Under the pieces are notes generated by a model, which saw only the letters and a list, made by a program, of their open reading frames with translations, was not told where the DNA came from and did no database searches. The translations under genes were made by a program, and so were the position numbers. A stretch of DNA of 64,000 nt from Toxotes chatareus (lineage: Eukaryota; Chordata; Actinopteri; Toxotidae), in assembly GCA_016801885.1 (NCBI GenBank), contig CM028892.1, positions 5,278,114 through 5,342,113 on the forward strand, given 5' to 3'. Shown piece by piece: positions 12,653 through 26,545 of this stretch (positions are counted from its first letter, which is position 1; each line of letters opens with the position of its first letter).

Positions 12653-15487
12653 ATATGTGCGTGCTTTGGCTGCATATCGCTACATGATTGTATACGTAGT
12701 GTGCAGCTGTGAATAGCTATTGTCCTACATTTCAACTGTCAGCTGTGAAACCTAGCAGTCTGCTGTACTCTACTATAACTCTATAACTATAACATTTTTC
12801 ATTTAAGGTTAATTTTAGTTGATGTAAAGAGACAGAAATGTCTTCTAGAATGTCTTTTTTTCCACTTTCTATAGAACCTAATCTATACATTAAAGAAATG
12901 ACACCTTTCCAGTCCTTAGAATAACCCTGACTGCTCACTTAAGTGCTAGTGTATGATTGTGGTCCTAAAGTGTGTATGGTGCTACACACGTTCACTCAAT
13001 TTTCAGCCCTCTTTAGGAAAACACTGGTTGTTGTTGTTCTGGTCCAAACCACTATCACAGTGACCCATTTCTGTTCTGAGAGTGTCCTTGTCGGCTTGTA
13101 GTGCTTTAACACGTTGTTAAAGCCTCAAAAGAGGCTACAGCCAAACAGGCAACATGTCCGGATATGAATACCCCCACTATAACTTATGCTCTTCTCAAAA
13201 TGACCTTTGGGTCCATCCTGGTCTTTGTGAGACATATGAAAGCCTTCGCCTCGAGGTCTGTCTCAATGCTGTAATGCATGGTCAAGTGTCTGGGCCTATT
13301 TGCCGTTATAACACTTGAATCTAATCAGGGGATAGGCCACTTTTAGAGTGTTTGGAGAAACCACTTGTGCCCACAGGCAATCAACACCTCATCAGAGGCC
13401 CCTCTCTCACGTGGAGAGAAGGGGGCACGAGGCCCAGCAGTGAAGAGCACAATTTTACCTCCTTGTCTTTCTTACCCTTTCTTTTTTTCCTGTATCCTTT
13501 GTTGTGTTACTCTTCTCTTTATTGTGTCTCTCTCGATTCTTGTCGGGCTTACTCTCATTTTTGTGAGATAGATGCAAAAAAGGGGAGGAAGTTTATTCAC
13601 TTGAGCTGATTTTAACCACCATCATTTCCCTGTTTCATTTGTCTTGAAGCCAAGATGAGCTGTTTGCAGCCAAGAGTGTTCATCAGCAGCAAATGAAATG
13701 CTACAATTTGTCATCATTTGCTGAAAAATACTCCTTTTTCCTTGGCATTTAACTAGGATCAAAAAAAGGGTTTTCAATTTATTCCTGCTTTTATTAAGAA
13801 AAAGGGCATATGAATTGTTGCCGTGCGCGGCAGCCAGTAATCGTCGTGCTCAAATTGGCAACATCACATACATGTCAATAAGATGTCTGACTGAAAGCAA
13901 CAGACACTGCTTCACAGCAGTGGGGTGAACACTTAGTGTGAGCTCTGCTGGGGGAAATACAGTACATCCTGAGCCCAGACTTAGATTCACTTCTCCTCTG
14001 CAGGGGGACTAATCTACACTTTCCCCATTGTCACCCAGTAGCTGTGCATATCTCCACCCCAGCACATTGATCTGCTGCTGAGACATAACAGAGGGAGTGT
14101 ATGATGTCTGTTCCCTGTGAATACTCTTCCACCTGTTTCCCCACGATTCCCGTCAAGAGAGACAGACAGAGAGAAAGCGGGGGAGAGGGTGAAAGAGGTA
14201 AGAGAGAGAAGAAAGGAGACATAATACACACAGACAGAGACACACTAATGATGTTGTCAGACAGCCCTCTAGTCTTTGAACACACTCCCAGTTGTGTTTG
14301 CGGGTGCGCTTCTGCGTGCACATGTGCGGACTAACACATTATTGTATTAGACAGGCACTCCATCACTGTCAAGTGGCAAATTTGGAGGGAGAGGCAGCTT
14401 CCTGCAGTTGCAACAAATCTCAAAAAGCCCTTTTGTGTCTGTCAGTCTAGGAGTCTTTCATTTTGACGGCAGAGAGAACCAACAAGATCAGACTTACCAG
14501 CGTTCTTTTCATCTTGCCAGGGATAAAGGAAGACAAACAAACCAGTTATGTTCTCCTCCGTCTCTGCATCACATGGTCCAATTTTTTATAGGAGCCATGG
14601 AGAGATGCAATATTAGGTTGGAGATAGCCTGCTATTTGGATCAAGTGGGATTATCTGGCTTGCTTTAGCACCTAAAGTGGCGTTTAGTGGTCATTATTCA
14701 ATATCATCTAGTTTCATCTAGTTTAAACCCTTTCTCTGTAACACACACTGTTTCAGCAGCCGCCACAGCTTACTCAGAGTACTTTCTACCTACATGCTCT
14801 CAATAATGTTATTCATGGCCTCCCTGACTGACACATTAATCAAAAGCGCAATCTACTGTTATCCGACATGATCAAGTGCATGGCTCTTTGTGTCAAATGC
14901 CCCGACCGCTTAATGTAGATTTTATAGTTAAATAGTTGCACTGAGGACGGGGGAGAAGTAAACAGAAAATCAGTTACAGTGATGGCACACAGCACACACT
15001 CACACCGACAGATCTGTATCTGCTGAATGCGACGAGGGGGAAAGAATGGCTTCATGCTGCTGCTTCTACTACTTCTATTTAGCAGTACTGCTACTACTGC
15101 TTTGTGGTAATTTGTTTAGGAGAGGATGTGAATACTTCTTCTCTTACCGACTAATAAATACATCTCTTGTTAGTGCCACTACTACTATAAACTAATTTAA
15201 GCACCACTGCTGCCGCCGCCGCCGCTGTTACCTCTGCGCCTCTGATAATGATTACTGTAGGGTGCAACAAGAATAAAAGAGGCAGGAGGTAACACATTAT
15301 GTAAAAATATGCTTCAAGAAGTGATTCAGTAGACGATGCCACATTGTTAAATTAGCCCTCACTGATGCAGCAGAGCCGTTAGCTAACCAAACGTGCTGCA
15401 GACGTGTTGGTGCAACAGAACAAAGGCAACAAAATGCCAAGATTGTGATACAAATCGGTCGAGTTGTGTCTTTGTGGATGAATAGTT

Positions 15488-15530
15488 TGACAAGCCACCC
15501 CCCCCCCCCACACACACACACACACACCAC
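15488..15530. repeat. Poly(C) followed by (CA)n
   Basis: A run of about a dozen C is followed by about nine CA units. The pair may have grown together by slippage. Confidence 0.9.
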
Positions 15531-15750
15531 CCCTCCATCATGCTCACCACCACCACCCCGCTCCTCATCCTCCTCATCCAACTTGAGAGACAATTCCTCT
15601 GTTCCTTAATGATGTCTGTGTGGGAGGGGCTTTTTTTTTTACACCATCAAAGACAAGACACTCAAAGGCGAGTATAAGAAATGACTTAATCATTGCACCA
15701 GTGCACAATGTCTGTGTCTCTCACCCGCACTCTCTCTTTCTCTTTTCCCT

Positions 15751-15779
15751 TTACTGACACACACACACACACACACACT
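15751..15779. repeat. (CA)n microsatellite
   Basis: A CA run of about 20 bp after a pyrimidine-rich stretch. Confidence 0.85.
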
Positions 15780-16085
15780 TTCACACACTGCTCTCCTTCT
15801 GTGTAACTTTGCTAGAGGCACCGGCTTGGCACCTTCTCTCTTTCTTTAGAACACTCTCAGACTAATCAGTGGAACCCTGTCCTCGCCCAACATACAAGAG
15901 GAGTGTGTGGGACATGAATAAGGCACCAGGCTCACAGCCGCAGTGTCAGCCATGTTCTCTTTTTCTATCTATCGCCCTCCCCCAAAAAATCCAACCCGGC
16001 CCCTCCCTTCTGAGCCCTGGGTGAGTCTTTCTGGAGACAGCACCCTTCTTTTTGATGTTTGACAACTGAGAGAGGAGAGAGGAGA

Positions 16086-16114
16086 GGGGAGGGGTTGGAG
16101 GGGAGAAGGGGGGG
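16086..16114 (+). other. G-quadruplex-forming motif
   Basis: Four G tracts (GGGG at 16086-16089, 16091-16094 and 16100-16103, and seven G at 16108-16114) with loops of 1, 5 and 4 nt fit the standard G4 rule on the plus strand. Confidence 0.6.
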
Positions 16115-17109
16115 ACTGCACCTTTCATCCAGAGGATGCTATCCTAAAGGGGAAAGAAGGGATGTGTGTGAGGCTGTGTGCATATTTTGAGCTTGTATCT
16201 GTGTGGGCCAACGTCGTCTAAAAAAAAAAAAAAGACAACACAAAAATGACACTCCATGACTATGAAAGATTTAAAGTTATGCTCCTGAAACAAATTACCA
16301 ACAGGTATCAGTCCACCCAAATCACAAAAACATTGAAGGTGGATTAAAATTGTGGTGCTCAAGGCATCCAGAAATTAGGGCACAGATGTAGAGTTTTCAT
16401 AGAAACATTATAGGATCAGTAGGAGCCGTACATGATGAAGAGAATCTAAGCAGTTTCAAATATGACTGACATGAATTAAATAACTAAAGTAAGAAAAATA
16501 ATTCATTGATTTCTAAAATATATATTACATTTGTGGGAGCTGAGCTACAGGCTGCAGAATGGCCCTTTAAATCATAATTACTATTGCACATTTTATGAAA
16601 CCTGTGTCTTGTGTGTGTGCCTATATATGCACATGTGTGTAGGCATGTCTACGCACATGCGTCACACTTTGAGATAAGGCTTTGCAGTAATTAGCCTAAA
16701 ACCTGTGTTCTTTGAACAGTAGGGTTAAAGACAGGCAGACCATGTCCCCTCACTAACAGAAAGCAGGACAGAATTGAAGTTACATGTGTCCTTGTCCCTG
16801 CGTGCAGGCTCTTGTCATTGTGCTGCAATAGGCCTATGATCTCCCGCTCACTAACACAAAGCCCCCTCAGGCTCCTCTCTCGCCCACCTAAGGTTTCAAG
16901 GTTGCTGCTCCGCTGTCACATTCTGACTATTCGTTTCTCTTTTTTTTTTCTTTCCTCTGCTGTGAATAGAGTATTCACCTCCCCCTCACTGACTTCACTG
17001 TAAGCTTATCATTATGCCCAGATCAGGCTTTGGTAATGGAGTCTTGAAGTCAGTTTCTATTTACAGTACCTCCTTGTACTGTAAGTCCATGTGAGTCTTT
17101 GTGAGAGCG

Positions 17110-17460
17110 CACACTAATAAACAAAATGCAGACCAGTGTTTAAACGTGCAGGAAGAAGACTAAGATGATGTGGGGAAAGCTAGCAGAAATCAAAAAACAG
17201 CAACACTGAACACCTGGAAAATTGTTGGGAAGCTTGACACTGGGTACAGAGATGAACCGGGGCTGTGAGAAAGGAACACAGGGTAATGAGGGACAGGTGG
17301 AACTAATCAGGATGGAGCAGGCAATCACACAGGTGGGAAACACACAAGGATGAGCAGTGAAGTATCTAAAATGAGAGGAAAGGTGATTATGTCAAAATAA
17401 AACAGGGGGAAAAAATATAACCATAAAAACATAACAGGGCAGGAAATGACAGAAAATCCT
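17110..17460. mobile_element. Probable non-autonomous dispersed repeat
   Basis: Contains phrases typical of an abundant fish repeat: GACAGGTGGAACTAATCAGG, GCAATCACACAGGTGGGAAA, GTCAAAATAAAACAGG and AAAACATAACAGGGCAGG. No transposase ORF and no clear terminal repeats are visible, so family and boundaries are uncertain. Confidence 0.5.
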
Positions 17461-18222
17461 TTAGTGTCTAAAATATAATTTGTCAAAATGTCACAGTCTG
17501 GTCACTGTCTGAATCAAAGAGTGAGGACTTTTTTGCTCTTCTGCAGCAGGACATTCTTTGCAGAGAAAGAAATTGGACACATCAAAGAATGAGGCCGCAA
17601 CATTTAATCACAATATAACTCCCAGATGCCTTGAAGATCACAGATTCATGATTTATTGCTGTGTAAGAGTGTCTGAGGGCAGAACTGTCTTTTAAGACCC
17701 TCTTAAAATGTCTGTGTATTGCTCCTCACTTAATAAACCCACTGGAAATAGTGTCATTGCAATGAGTGAATTCAAACACTGTTTTTAGGAGTTTCACAAG
17801 GCCAGCAGTGTAGTTAGGACACTTGTAGTCTTTACACACATGCAACGCACACATGCTCGTGCCCATAAATCCAAGCATGTCGGCCTTGGTGCAGTAAAAC
17901 CAGCAGTCTCTCTTTCTGTCCCTTTATCATTCCTCGCAGCGTCGTCACACACCTCAACACATTCGTCCCCCATCCTCTCTCCATCCCTCTCTTTGCCCAC
18001 TCCTTACCTTCGGCTTCATTCAGCCCACCCAGACCTTGGAAAAATCATAATTGAATGCAGTCTGAATACCTGAAAAAAAAAAAGCATGAGGTGCACTCGA
18101 CTCCTCTTTTCATGAATTGTCCTGCTTGCCTCTGAGTGGCTTGCAAGATAACTAAGTGCACTTTATCAGACTTGTTCAAATATTTCAGCCCACACTCTGC
18201 GTGGAACATAAAGTTTTTTCAT

Positions 18223-18249
18223 AAAAATGCATGATTGCCATGCATTTTT
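18223..18249. repeat. 11-bp AT-rich inverted repeat containing ATGCAT cores
   Basis: AAAAATGCATG at 18223-18233 and its reverse complement at 18239-18249 flank ATTGC. Each arm contains an ATGCAT core, as seen in POU-type binding sites. Confidence 0.8.
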
Positions 18250-20583
18250 TAATTATACTATGAGAGTGTTTCATAAGCCTGGAGGTCATATAAATTCTTC
18301 AGTCCAAGGAGGACAGTCACTAAAACTAGACCTGTGTCCCAATTTCATACTATTTAACAATTCTAAGGTGGTTTTGCAGCCCAGTATCCCTGGAAATGAT
18401 GCCCATGTTGGACGATTCTGCACCTTATAATTTACATCCAATGCCAAAGCGCAGCACTAATGCAGGAACTGGTGAACCCTCCAAGTAACAGGCCTGAAGA
18501 AAATTGTATTTAGTACGTACTGTATGTCACAGTATTAGCATGCACTGTGGGATTAAGATACTTCATCTCTCTCTGATCACTACAAACTTAAAGTTGCAAG
18601 ACCAACATTTCATCCCTCTCACTCCCTTCCACCTCTTGTCCTCTTCCCTTCTTTTCCTTTCGTCATCATATATCTCACCCCATCCCTCTTGTCCACACTT
18701 GTATGTTTATGGTTTTATTTTTACAAGGACATATACAGCCTGGATGACATACTGCAAGCAATCGCCTGTTGACTTGTATCACAGTATTCCTGCCATTGTT
18801 GGCTAAAGTGGAAGTGCTCCAATACCTGTCAGATAAATATGGATTTAAGGCGCTGTTTGATCATGAAAACCATGATTTTTTTTTCAGTATCAGGTATTGA
18901 ACCTTTCAGCAACAAGACATTAGCCTCTTCGTTGGCACCTGTTCTGTCAGAGAAAGTGAAAAAGATGTTGTGCAACAAGAAAGAAAAACAGAGTGTAGAA
19001 GAGCTTGAGGAGGAGTTTATCTATGTGTAGTACATGATATTTCCTTCACTTTAAGAGTCTTGAGCTGTGCTGCTGTCAACATGATGGATAATGTTTTAGG
19101 GCTAGGTCTCCTGGGAGTGATCTGTTGTCTGCACCATCAACTGTGCAGAGCAGAGACAGAAAGAGAAAGAGAGAATGAGAGAAACTGACAGAGGGCAGCA
19201 GACAGAGAGAGCAGAACCAGTCCTCATTACAGTCAAATCCTGCTGGGGGTTGACCAAACTGGGGCGATTTGAAGTTTAAAGTTTAAAGAATTTCCCTGTC
19301 TCTTTCTGGCTCCATCTCTCTGTACTTTAATAACAAGGAAAAACACACACGAACACCTTCAGTCAACACACACACACACACACTAGGCGCCCTATCTCTG
19401 GCCTGTGGGAACTCATTATCTTCCCAGACGAGTGGTGCCGCGAGTTGCCAGGTCGGTCTCCTGCCACCGTGTCACTCTGTGACGCCAAGTTCAAATATAT
19501 GGCTTGTAGAGAAACTTGGGCGGGAGGAGACCGAAAGACAAAGCAACTGTTGACACACGGGGCCCAAGCTTCGGTCTTTGGGGGATCACATGTGTCTGTG
19601 GAGGTTTTTGTGATTCATTTGTTGAGCCATTTTTTAAATGGCAAAATTGGAAAACAACATTAGTACCTGAAGTTGAACTTGTAATAAAGAGCCACTACAA
19701 GCCCTTTGTGACAACAAGTTAATACAATGACAACACTGGAATTGATTTAAGAATTTTGGCCCCATAAAGCAATGATTCAGATTTCCTGCAATGTTGGACC
19801 TGTGATGGATTCTGTGCGGTTACACCACTGCATTACAATGATTTAAATAGATTTTATTAATGTTAAATTCCCATAAATCGTGCTTCTGTGCTACCTGTGA
19901 TTTTAGAAATTACAAAACCAGCAGCATTTCACTGGATTTTGTCAGAAGATGCTCTAACACACCGGAGACGCTGAAGCAGGAAGCCCCATTTTGTCACAGA
20001 CTGTGTTTTACTCTAACATGAACGACAGGTAAACCTTCTATTTTCAGGAGCAGCGGCGAGTGTTAATGCGGTGACCCTGGATGGAGGTTAGCAGGTCATC
20101 CACTCACCGCCACACAGATGATCTACGCACTGGCTCACAGAAATAGGTCGATGGCATAAACTAAATCCAATTGCAATACTGCTTTTCATTGATTTTTTTA
20201 TCCACCTTGGGATAATACACGTATTTCAGGGAATGGATGGGCCTGTGTGTGTGTATTTGTGTGCACATGCATAAACACATGATGGATAAAACCACTGATG
20301 ATTGGTCGTTACAGTAGGTGTTGACTAATGCTTTCATCATGGGTGAGAATGGAAGCATAACTCTTATAGGACATATAGGAGACATAATACAGTATAAGAC
20401 TATAACTTAGAACGAGTGTGTTATTATTAGTGTGCCAGTGCTTGCTCGCCCAGCCGCTGCTGAGAAAAGACAGAGGAGAGTTATTTGTGAAACGCCACTA
20501 CGACTGTACCGGGGTCCTAATTGGATTTCCTCTCTCGTTCAAAATGTCCTCTCTACTTTTTATGGGAATGACCTCTGAGTCGG

Positions 20584-20600
20584 TCACACACACAGACACA

Positions 20601-20640
<40 letters not shown>
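20584..20640. repeat. (CA)n microsatellite
   Basis: About 57 bp of CA dinucleotides, with two GA interruptions near the left end. Likely length-polymorphic. Confidence 0.95.
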
Positions 20641-20642
<2 letters not shown>

Positions 20643-20791
20643 ATTAAACACACTCACTCAGGTCTAGACATGTTCAGAATTTGTGAAAATTCACTTTCTC
20701 TCTTAACTGCAAATGAACTTTGTTGGTCATATATTTTTACATCACAAGGAGTGTTTGAATGATGCAGCCACAGAGAACCTCACACAAACAT

Positions 20792-20817
20792 GTAAACCAG
20801 CATCCGTGCTGGTTTAC
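20792..20817. repeat. 11-bp hairpin with TCCG loop
   Basis: GTAAACCAGCA at 20792-20802 pairs exactly with 20807-20817 around a four-base loop. It is a small stem-loop of unknown role in non-coding DNA. Confidence 0.8.
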
Positions 20818-22649
20818 GCAGATCCTGATTGCTGAGTTTGAACATTAGAAAAGTGACTTTCACACAGTCCTTTAGGTTTAAGATGTCCTTCTATTGTGTT
20901 GCCTTCCTATAACAGAGTGCCACATTGCCTCATGCTTCTAAGGGACTCTAGTCTTATGACTTTTTCAAACCATCACATGTAGTGATGCACAGAACATTGT
21001 TTTTTTTTTCATATTCATGTTCCCATTTGCTGGAATTGTGCAGCCATTAAATTTGAATTTCAGTCGATGTAAGCATCATTTAGTTTCAGTGAAGAGCTGG
21101 AAGTAGGTGATAAAAAAAAGTCTACATGAAACTGTCAGACAGTATGGAATAAGATGATTCTAAGACCCTCAAAGCTGTACATAGTGCTGTTTTAAATGTG
21201 AACAATGCTGCTGTAGGGGCCTTAAATTGTGCCCACAATATGTGTGTGCAAGCTGAAAGGAAGACACATTGTTTGATCCTTTTGTTCTTATGCTTTATCA
21301 CAATATGGCACTTGGAAGTGTACATGTATGAAAGCTGTGACATGCACCTTGAGCTAGCCTGCTTGCATTATAGGACACTTGTGTGCCAAGTTTGCACAAG
21401 GCCACATATTGTTTGAGTGCATGCTGAAGCTCCAAGGGCAAGAAAACAGAATACAATGTTTCTCACTCTTTCGCAAACAAATGGAAAAGATTTGTTTTCC
21501 TTCCTCACATACCAACCCACAACTTACAAGAAAAAAAATGCATAAATACAATGATTATTCTCATCTAATCGTGCTTTCTGCTGACTTTAACTGTATATTT
21601 TTCCTCTTTTACTTGCTCTGTCTCATCATTCTGGAAACAAACCTGTCCGCCTGTTTACAGATGGCAGAGCTCAGAATAATCCTCATCCACACCCACACAC
21701 TCTGGCTTTATACATATCTTTTTTTTTCTTTTCTCTTACATTTTCTACACCTCCTTTTAATGACTGCTCCTGTATACAGGCCTCCAAACTCCCACACGTT
21801 GATGCGTAAGTTTGCCGTGTGTCTTAGACTATAGAAAGTGGAGAATTTTAAATAGGTGGTATTCATGTTACAGATGTTGAATGCACCAAATCCTCAAGAG
21901 AAACCACAGGTGTGTTAGATTGGTTCGTTTTCCTAATTAGAGCTAATTAATGCTAACGAGTCTATCAACGAGGAATCATGTGTGTCGGCAGTGTTTAATT
22001 ACCGTATGAATAAATAAAGTGAAACGTTGACATGAAGTCAGCATATTGTTTACTGTTTGTATTTGGCCAACATAGATCCAGCAAATGTGTTCATTTACAT
22101 ACATGATAAGAAAATTGCCCTGCATGGCTATTAGCATGTAAATGGCCTCATTCACCATCCAGCCTATTGAGGCAACAATCAAAACTCTCAGAGGATGTAA
22201 GGAATAAGCTCTTTCCATGCTGTGAATGCAGGTTTCAGATGATTTAAATGTAGTTTTGAGCTGCAAATTTCCACGACAATTCAAGGAGAAAGAAATGCTA
22301 TAAAGAGTGATATCACCTCCACAGTAAATAAATGTTAGCTATTTTCACTTCAAATTATCAGTCCTCTGTCTCTTTTCTTCTCTCTCTGTATGTGAAAGGC
22401 AGAATGTCACATTTAATATTCACAACAAGCTTCTTGCCAATCCCCTGAGTTTCCTGGTGCCAGATGACGAGCAGGCTGTCAGGGGTCACCCAGCAACCCG
22501 GTCGCTCTCTGAACACCCGCAGGTCCTCTGCGGAAGTGACCTAATAACTGTGCCAGGGCCTCGCTGCGCCCTGCCGTCTCTGTCCCCGCCGCCCGCACAA
22601 CGGCCACAGATCGTGATCTCGCCCCCGCTGCCGTTGAGGATTACAGCCT

Positions 22650-22674
22650 CCCCTTCCCATCCCCTCCCCTCCCC
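22650..22674 (-). other. G-quadruplex-forming motif on the minus strand
   Basis: Five C tracts of 3-4 bases on the plus strand, separated by 1-2 bases, give closely packed G tracts on the minus strand. It lies at the edge of a GC-rich unique block (22,440-22,650). Confidence 0.6.
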
Positions 22675-24262
22675 TCTCCTTCTTCCTCTCTTCTCAGATC
22701 CGCTCAACAGTTTTATGAGTTGGGATTTTATGAGCTTTGTCTACTTATTTTGTCCTCTTCTTCCTCTTCTTTTTTTTTTTTTTAACCAACATTTCTGCAG
22801 ACAGCTTTCTCAGCTCATTTCCATCAGATGCCCTACAGGGAATCGCCGAGCGTAAAGTTGTGTCTATCCCTAGCCGCCGCTCAACTTCTGCGTCCATAAA
22901 GCAAAATAAAAATGTGCTTTAGTGATTTGTCAACTTCTGTCCCCGGGGGGATATAATGTGGAGATGGGCTATCCTTGAAATCTATTGTTTGAAGACGCTG
23001 CATGAGCCATCCTTCAAAAGTGTTCGGTGAACACTTGCTGTTGTGTTTGTGTGCGCTTGCTACACATGTATTTTTCTGTTTGTTTGTTTTTGTGATATGA
23101 TCTATTAAGTTGTTTCCATTCATGTGTGCTCAACCATATGCTTTCAGCAGCCGTCACATAACACACGATGACAGTCACATGATGACTATCAGCAATCTGC
23201 CCTTTCTCCTCATTCCAAATCAAACCCCCTCAGCACACCACTTCATATCTTTTGTCATTCAAACATGACTCCACCTCTTTCCCTTATTGTTCACCTCTTC
23301 CTTCTTAACTTTCTCTCAACATGCATCCGGATGAAAGACAGCTTGTGACCTCCTGTTATCTTCTATCCATTCCTGCTTTCCTGCCCCGCCCTCTGCTTCC
23401 CTCCATTCACACCCAGCCCATTACCGTCAGACAGACCGCCACGTGCTGCGCCCCGTCCCTCACCGCTCTGACGGGTGGCAACAATAGAGACAGGAGAGCC
23501 AAAATGGCAGCCGCCTGCCCCTGTCTGGCCCGTCCCCGGGGGCCAGTCGCATATCGGCCCAGCCAATCTTAATGCACGTCTTCCGCAACAAATTGGCCAG
23601 TTTACTTAAGAGTCTGCTGTGGCCCATGAATATTTGATGTGGTCAGGGCTGTGGAGTGGAGGGATACAATGACAGGGTCTTATCTTATTTAGCCAGACAG
23701 AGGGGGTCTGTTCCCGGCCTGACCCAGAACACTCCACCACTCTCCTGAGATCTGGAAGAGCCCAATCCAGGAGAAGTAGACGCTATGAAAACATTTTTTT
23801 TCATTTGTCCACACCTTTGAAGTGTGAAAACCCCAGGTCTTGAAATGGTACCAATCACTGCTGTTGGATGAAAACCAAATTGACAGCAGAATGCGTTTTT
23901 TTTTTTTTCTTCTTGTGATTGACATTTGGGAAATCATACAATGGGCTTTTAACAGGTTTAATGGACCCAGGAGTGATATAACACACCCCAGCAGACTCAA
24001 TCCAAATAACAAAAAGAAAACATGATCACAATACCGAGGGACTGCAGTGCCGAGAGCAATGCAGCGCTCGAGTTACATCTTCTGTGTCTTCTTAAAGATG
24101 TGGAGATTTGATCATCGGCGCTGCAAAACGAGAAGACATTGCTCAAGAATAAATCTATGTGAAATATGTTATTTCTCTCTGTGATAAAATCAACGCAACA
24201 CGGCAAGGATGGCAGAGAGGGGAAACAAAATAAGGATACTTTTCCCAGCTATCCCTCCCTCC

Positions 24263-24289
24263 TCCTCTCTCTCTCTCTCTCTCTCTCTG
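24263..24289. repeat. (TC)n microsatellite
   Basis: A TC run of about 26 bp following CCTCCCTCCTCC-type pyrimidine sequence. Confidence 0.9.
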
Positions 24290-24514
24290 CCGTCTTTCTG
24301 TCCCTCTGGGCTCGGGGTAGCTATGTGATTTAAAAAAGGCCTCTCATATTGCCTTGGCTGTGATGGCTAGTAATACTGTAGCCTCCAAATCAATGGAGCC
24401 TGTCCTAGATTTCGCTGTGGTCTCAACTCTCTCTCTATAAAGGGATCTGGAGGGCACTCTATATTTTTATTACCTGCAGAGAGAAATGGAGAGGCCGGGA
24501 CCTGGATCTTATTT

Positions 24515-24560
24515 CACACACTCACACACACTCACACACACTCACACATACACACGTGCA
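24515..24560. repeat. Short ACTCACAC tandem repeat
   Basis: Three to four imperfect units of CACACACTCA precede a CA-rich stretch. Confidence 0.75.
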
Positions 24561-26436
24561 CACTTGCTCAAACGCAGGCTTGCATGCATGCAGACATAAA
24601 AACTGTCGCACTTGCATGAACACATGAGTAAATACACAAACAGGCAATTCAAACGTGCACCAACACATACACCAACTGTCCACCTACTCTACCTGAGACC
24701 CCTGGTGGCTTGAGAAAAGGGACCCCAGCACAGACTGTCTCTCTTCATTAGGAGTTGAACACACACACCCACACACACACACTCAGAGGGGCATGATGCA
24801 AATGCCACAGTGGGTTACGCTGACTACTCTGCTGACTGTGCACATTGGGAGGCTGCAGCAGGAAAGGTTGCATCCAGTTTCTAGAGTAAGGGGAGGATGA
24901 GAGAAGAGAAGGCTAAAAGGCAGAAAGCAGCTGTGCTGAATGTTGTGTGTTTAGCACAACGAGAGGCATCCTAAAAGTTTTTGCAACATCCAGAGAACCA
25001 TTTTTAATTCCTCAGCAGTAACATCTTGACTTTAAGGAATATTTTGTTTAATCCAAATAAAAAAATGAACAAACACAAAATGCACAAATAGTCGAGCATG
25101 CAAAATCTGCAGCGACTGGACAGTTAACGCTCCTCACCCCTTTGACATCGGCAGGTTAAAGGCGAACTTGTCTCCCCCATGAGCCCCATCCACCCACCCA
25201 ACTGCCATCCAGCCAGCCATTCAGCCATTCAGCCAACCTTCGTCAGCAGCTAATTAAATCTACTGCTATTCATTTGGCCCTAATGTGCTTTTAATTGGAT
25301 TACAGGGCCGGTCATGGGGAGGGTTCAGGATGGGGTGAGGAGGACGACAGAGAGCAGGGAGTGAAGTGAGGGGGACGAGGGATGAGAGGCTGTTTGACAT
25401 GAGCGCCAGCGAGGTAACCTTATTATTCTGACCCAGCAGAGGGGCAGAACAGGAAAGGAAAGATGGAGAGAAGGGTGAACAGATGAAGGACAGGGAAGGA
25501 AGAGGCTTTTATAATGATGTGATGAGTGTTTGTTTTTTTTGCAGGCAGCAGGATTTGGGCAGAAGGGAAACTCGGCACATCTGTAACCTGCAGGGGGGAC
25601 AGAGAAGGGCAGAGATGGAGGGTTGGTGTAGAGAAGAGACAGGGCTTTGATGGGGTGATAAGAATTTTACTGCATGTAGGTATGTTTTGGCATTTGTGAG
25701 TAAAATAAGAGCGGGGAAAGAAAGACAGCACCCAGTGATAGCCAGAGAGGGAAGAAAAGATCAGAAGCCCGGGAGGAGTGACGAGAATGCGGATGGTGGA
25801 AAGAGGAACTGAAGTTTTGGCGCGGCAGAGAGAAATGTATGAGTTGTTTATTGTCAGAAGTCGAAGTCCTCAGGGTTTGGGAGATGCAGCAAAGCAGGAG
25901 CTGAAGTATAGAGCTTTTAATAGTCTTCCCTCTGAACTCTAAAGCAAGAGGAAGAAAGAAAAAGATGCTGTTTCACCATGACTTGTTTAACTTTTTGGAA
26001 TAAAAGGCCCCACATTTGACCACTTGCTTGGTATTCAAGTCACCACGTACAACAAGATTAAAAGGGGGGATTTTCAAAGAACGAGGTCAATGTTTAATTT
26101 TTAGTTGAATTGATAAATAAATTACAGCCGGATCGATGGAGTTTTAATCTGCGGCTGGTCTTGACAGGCAGCCAAGTCCCTCTCCCCCTCCCGCCCACTG
26201 TTTGGAGCCAGCACAGGCCACCTGATTATGAATGAAACTTGTGTCCAGCAGGCTGACCCCTCATCTCCAGTGCCCAGCCCACTTTGAGCCAGACCTCGAA
26301 CACCTAAGTGCTCATACACCAAAATACTTCTAAATTAGCTTGTTACTTTCTGTTTTGTATTGTAAAGACACTTCTGTAATGTAAAGCAATCCAGCAGACT
26401 GTGACCCACTGGTCCACATTGCAAATGCAACACAGA

Positions 26437-26545
26437 GTTGGTTAATTGGTGTGTTTACAGTAATTAGACTAATGTGTCAATTAATCAATGCAATAATGAT
26501 TTATTGATATTTAAAAGATAATACAAGTGCAATTTATTTTTTTCT
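26437..26545. promoter_or_regulatory. AT-rich homeodomain motif cluster
   Basis: Within about 110 bp there are GTTAATTGG, GTAATTAGAC, CAATTAATCAATGC and AATGATTTATTGATA, that is, several TAAT/ATTA and PBX-like cores in non-repetitive sequence, plus TGTTTAC (forkhead core) at 26452-26458. Confidence 0.3.

Larger units (their letters stand above)
10490..20580. other. Gene-poor sequence, no supported exon
   Basis: Mostly AT-rich unique sequence with microsatellites and the dispersed repeat near 17.1-17.5 kb. Short ORFs seen on both strands are low-complexity or lack exon borders. A short unique block at about 20,040-20,160 is the only other part with even base composition. Confidence 0.6.
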
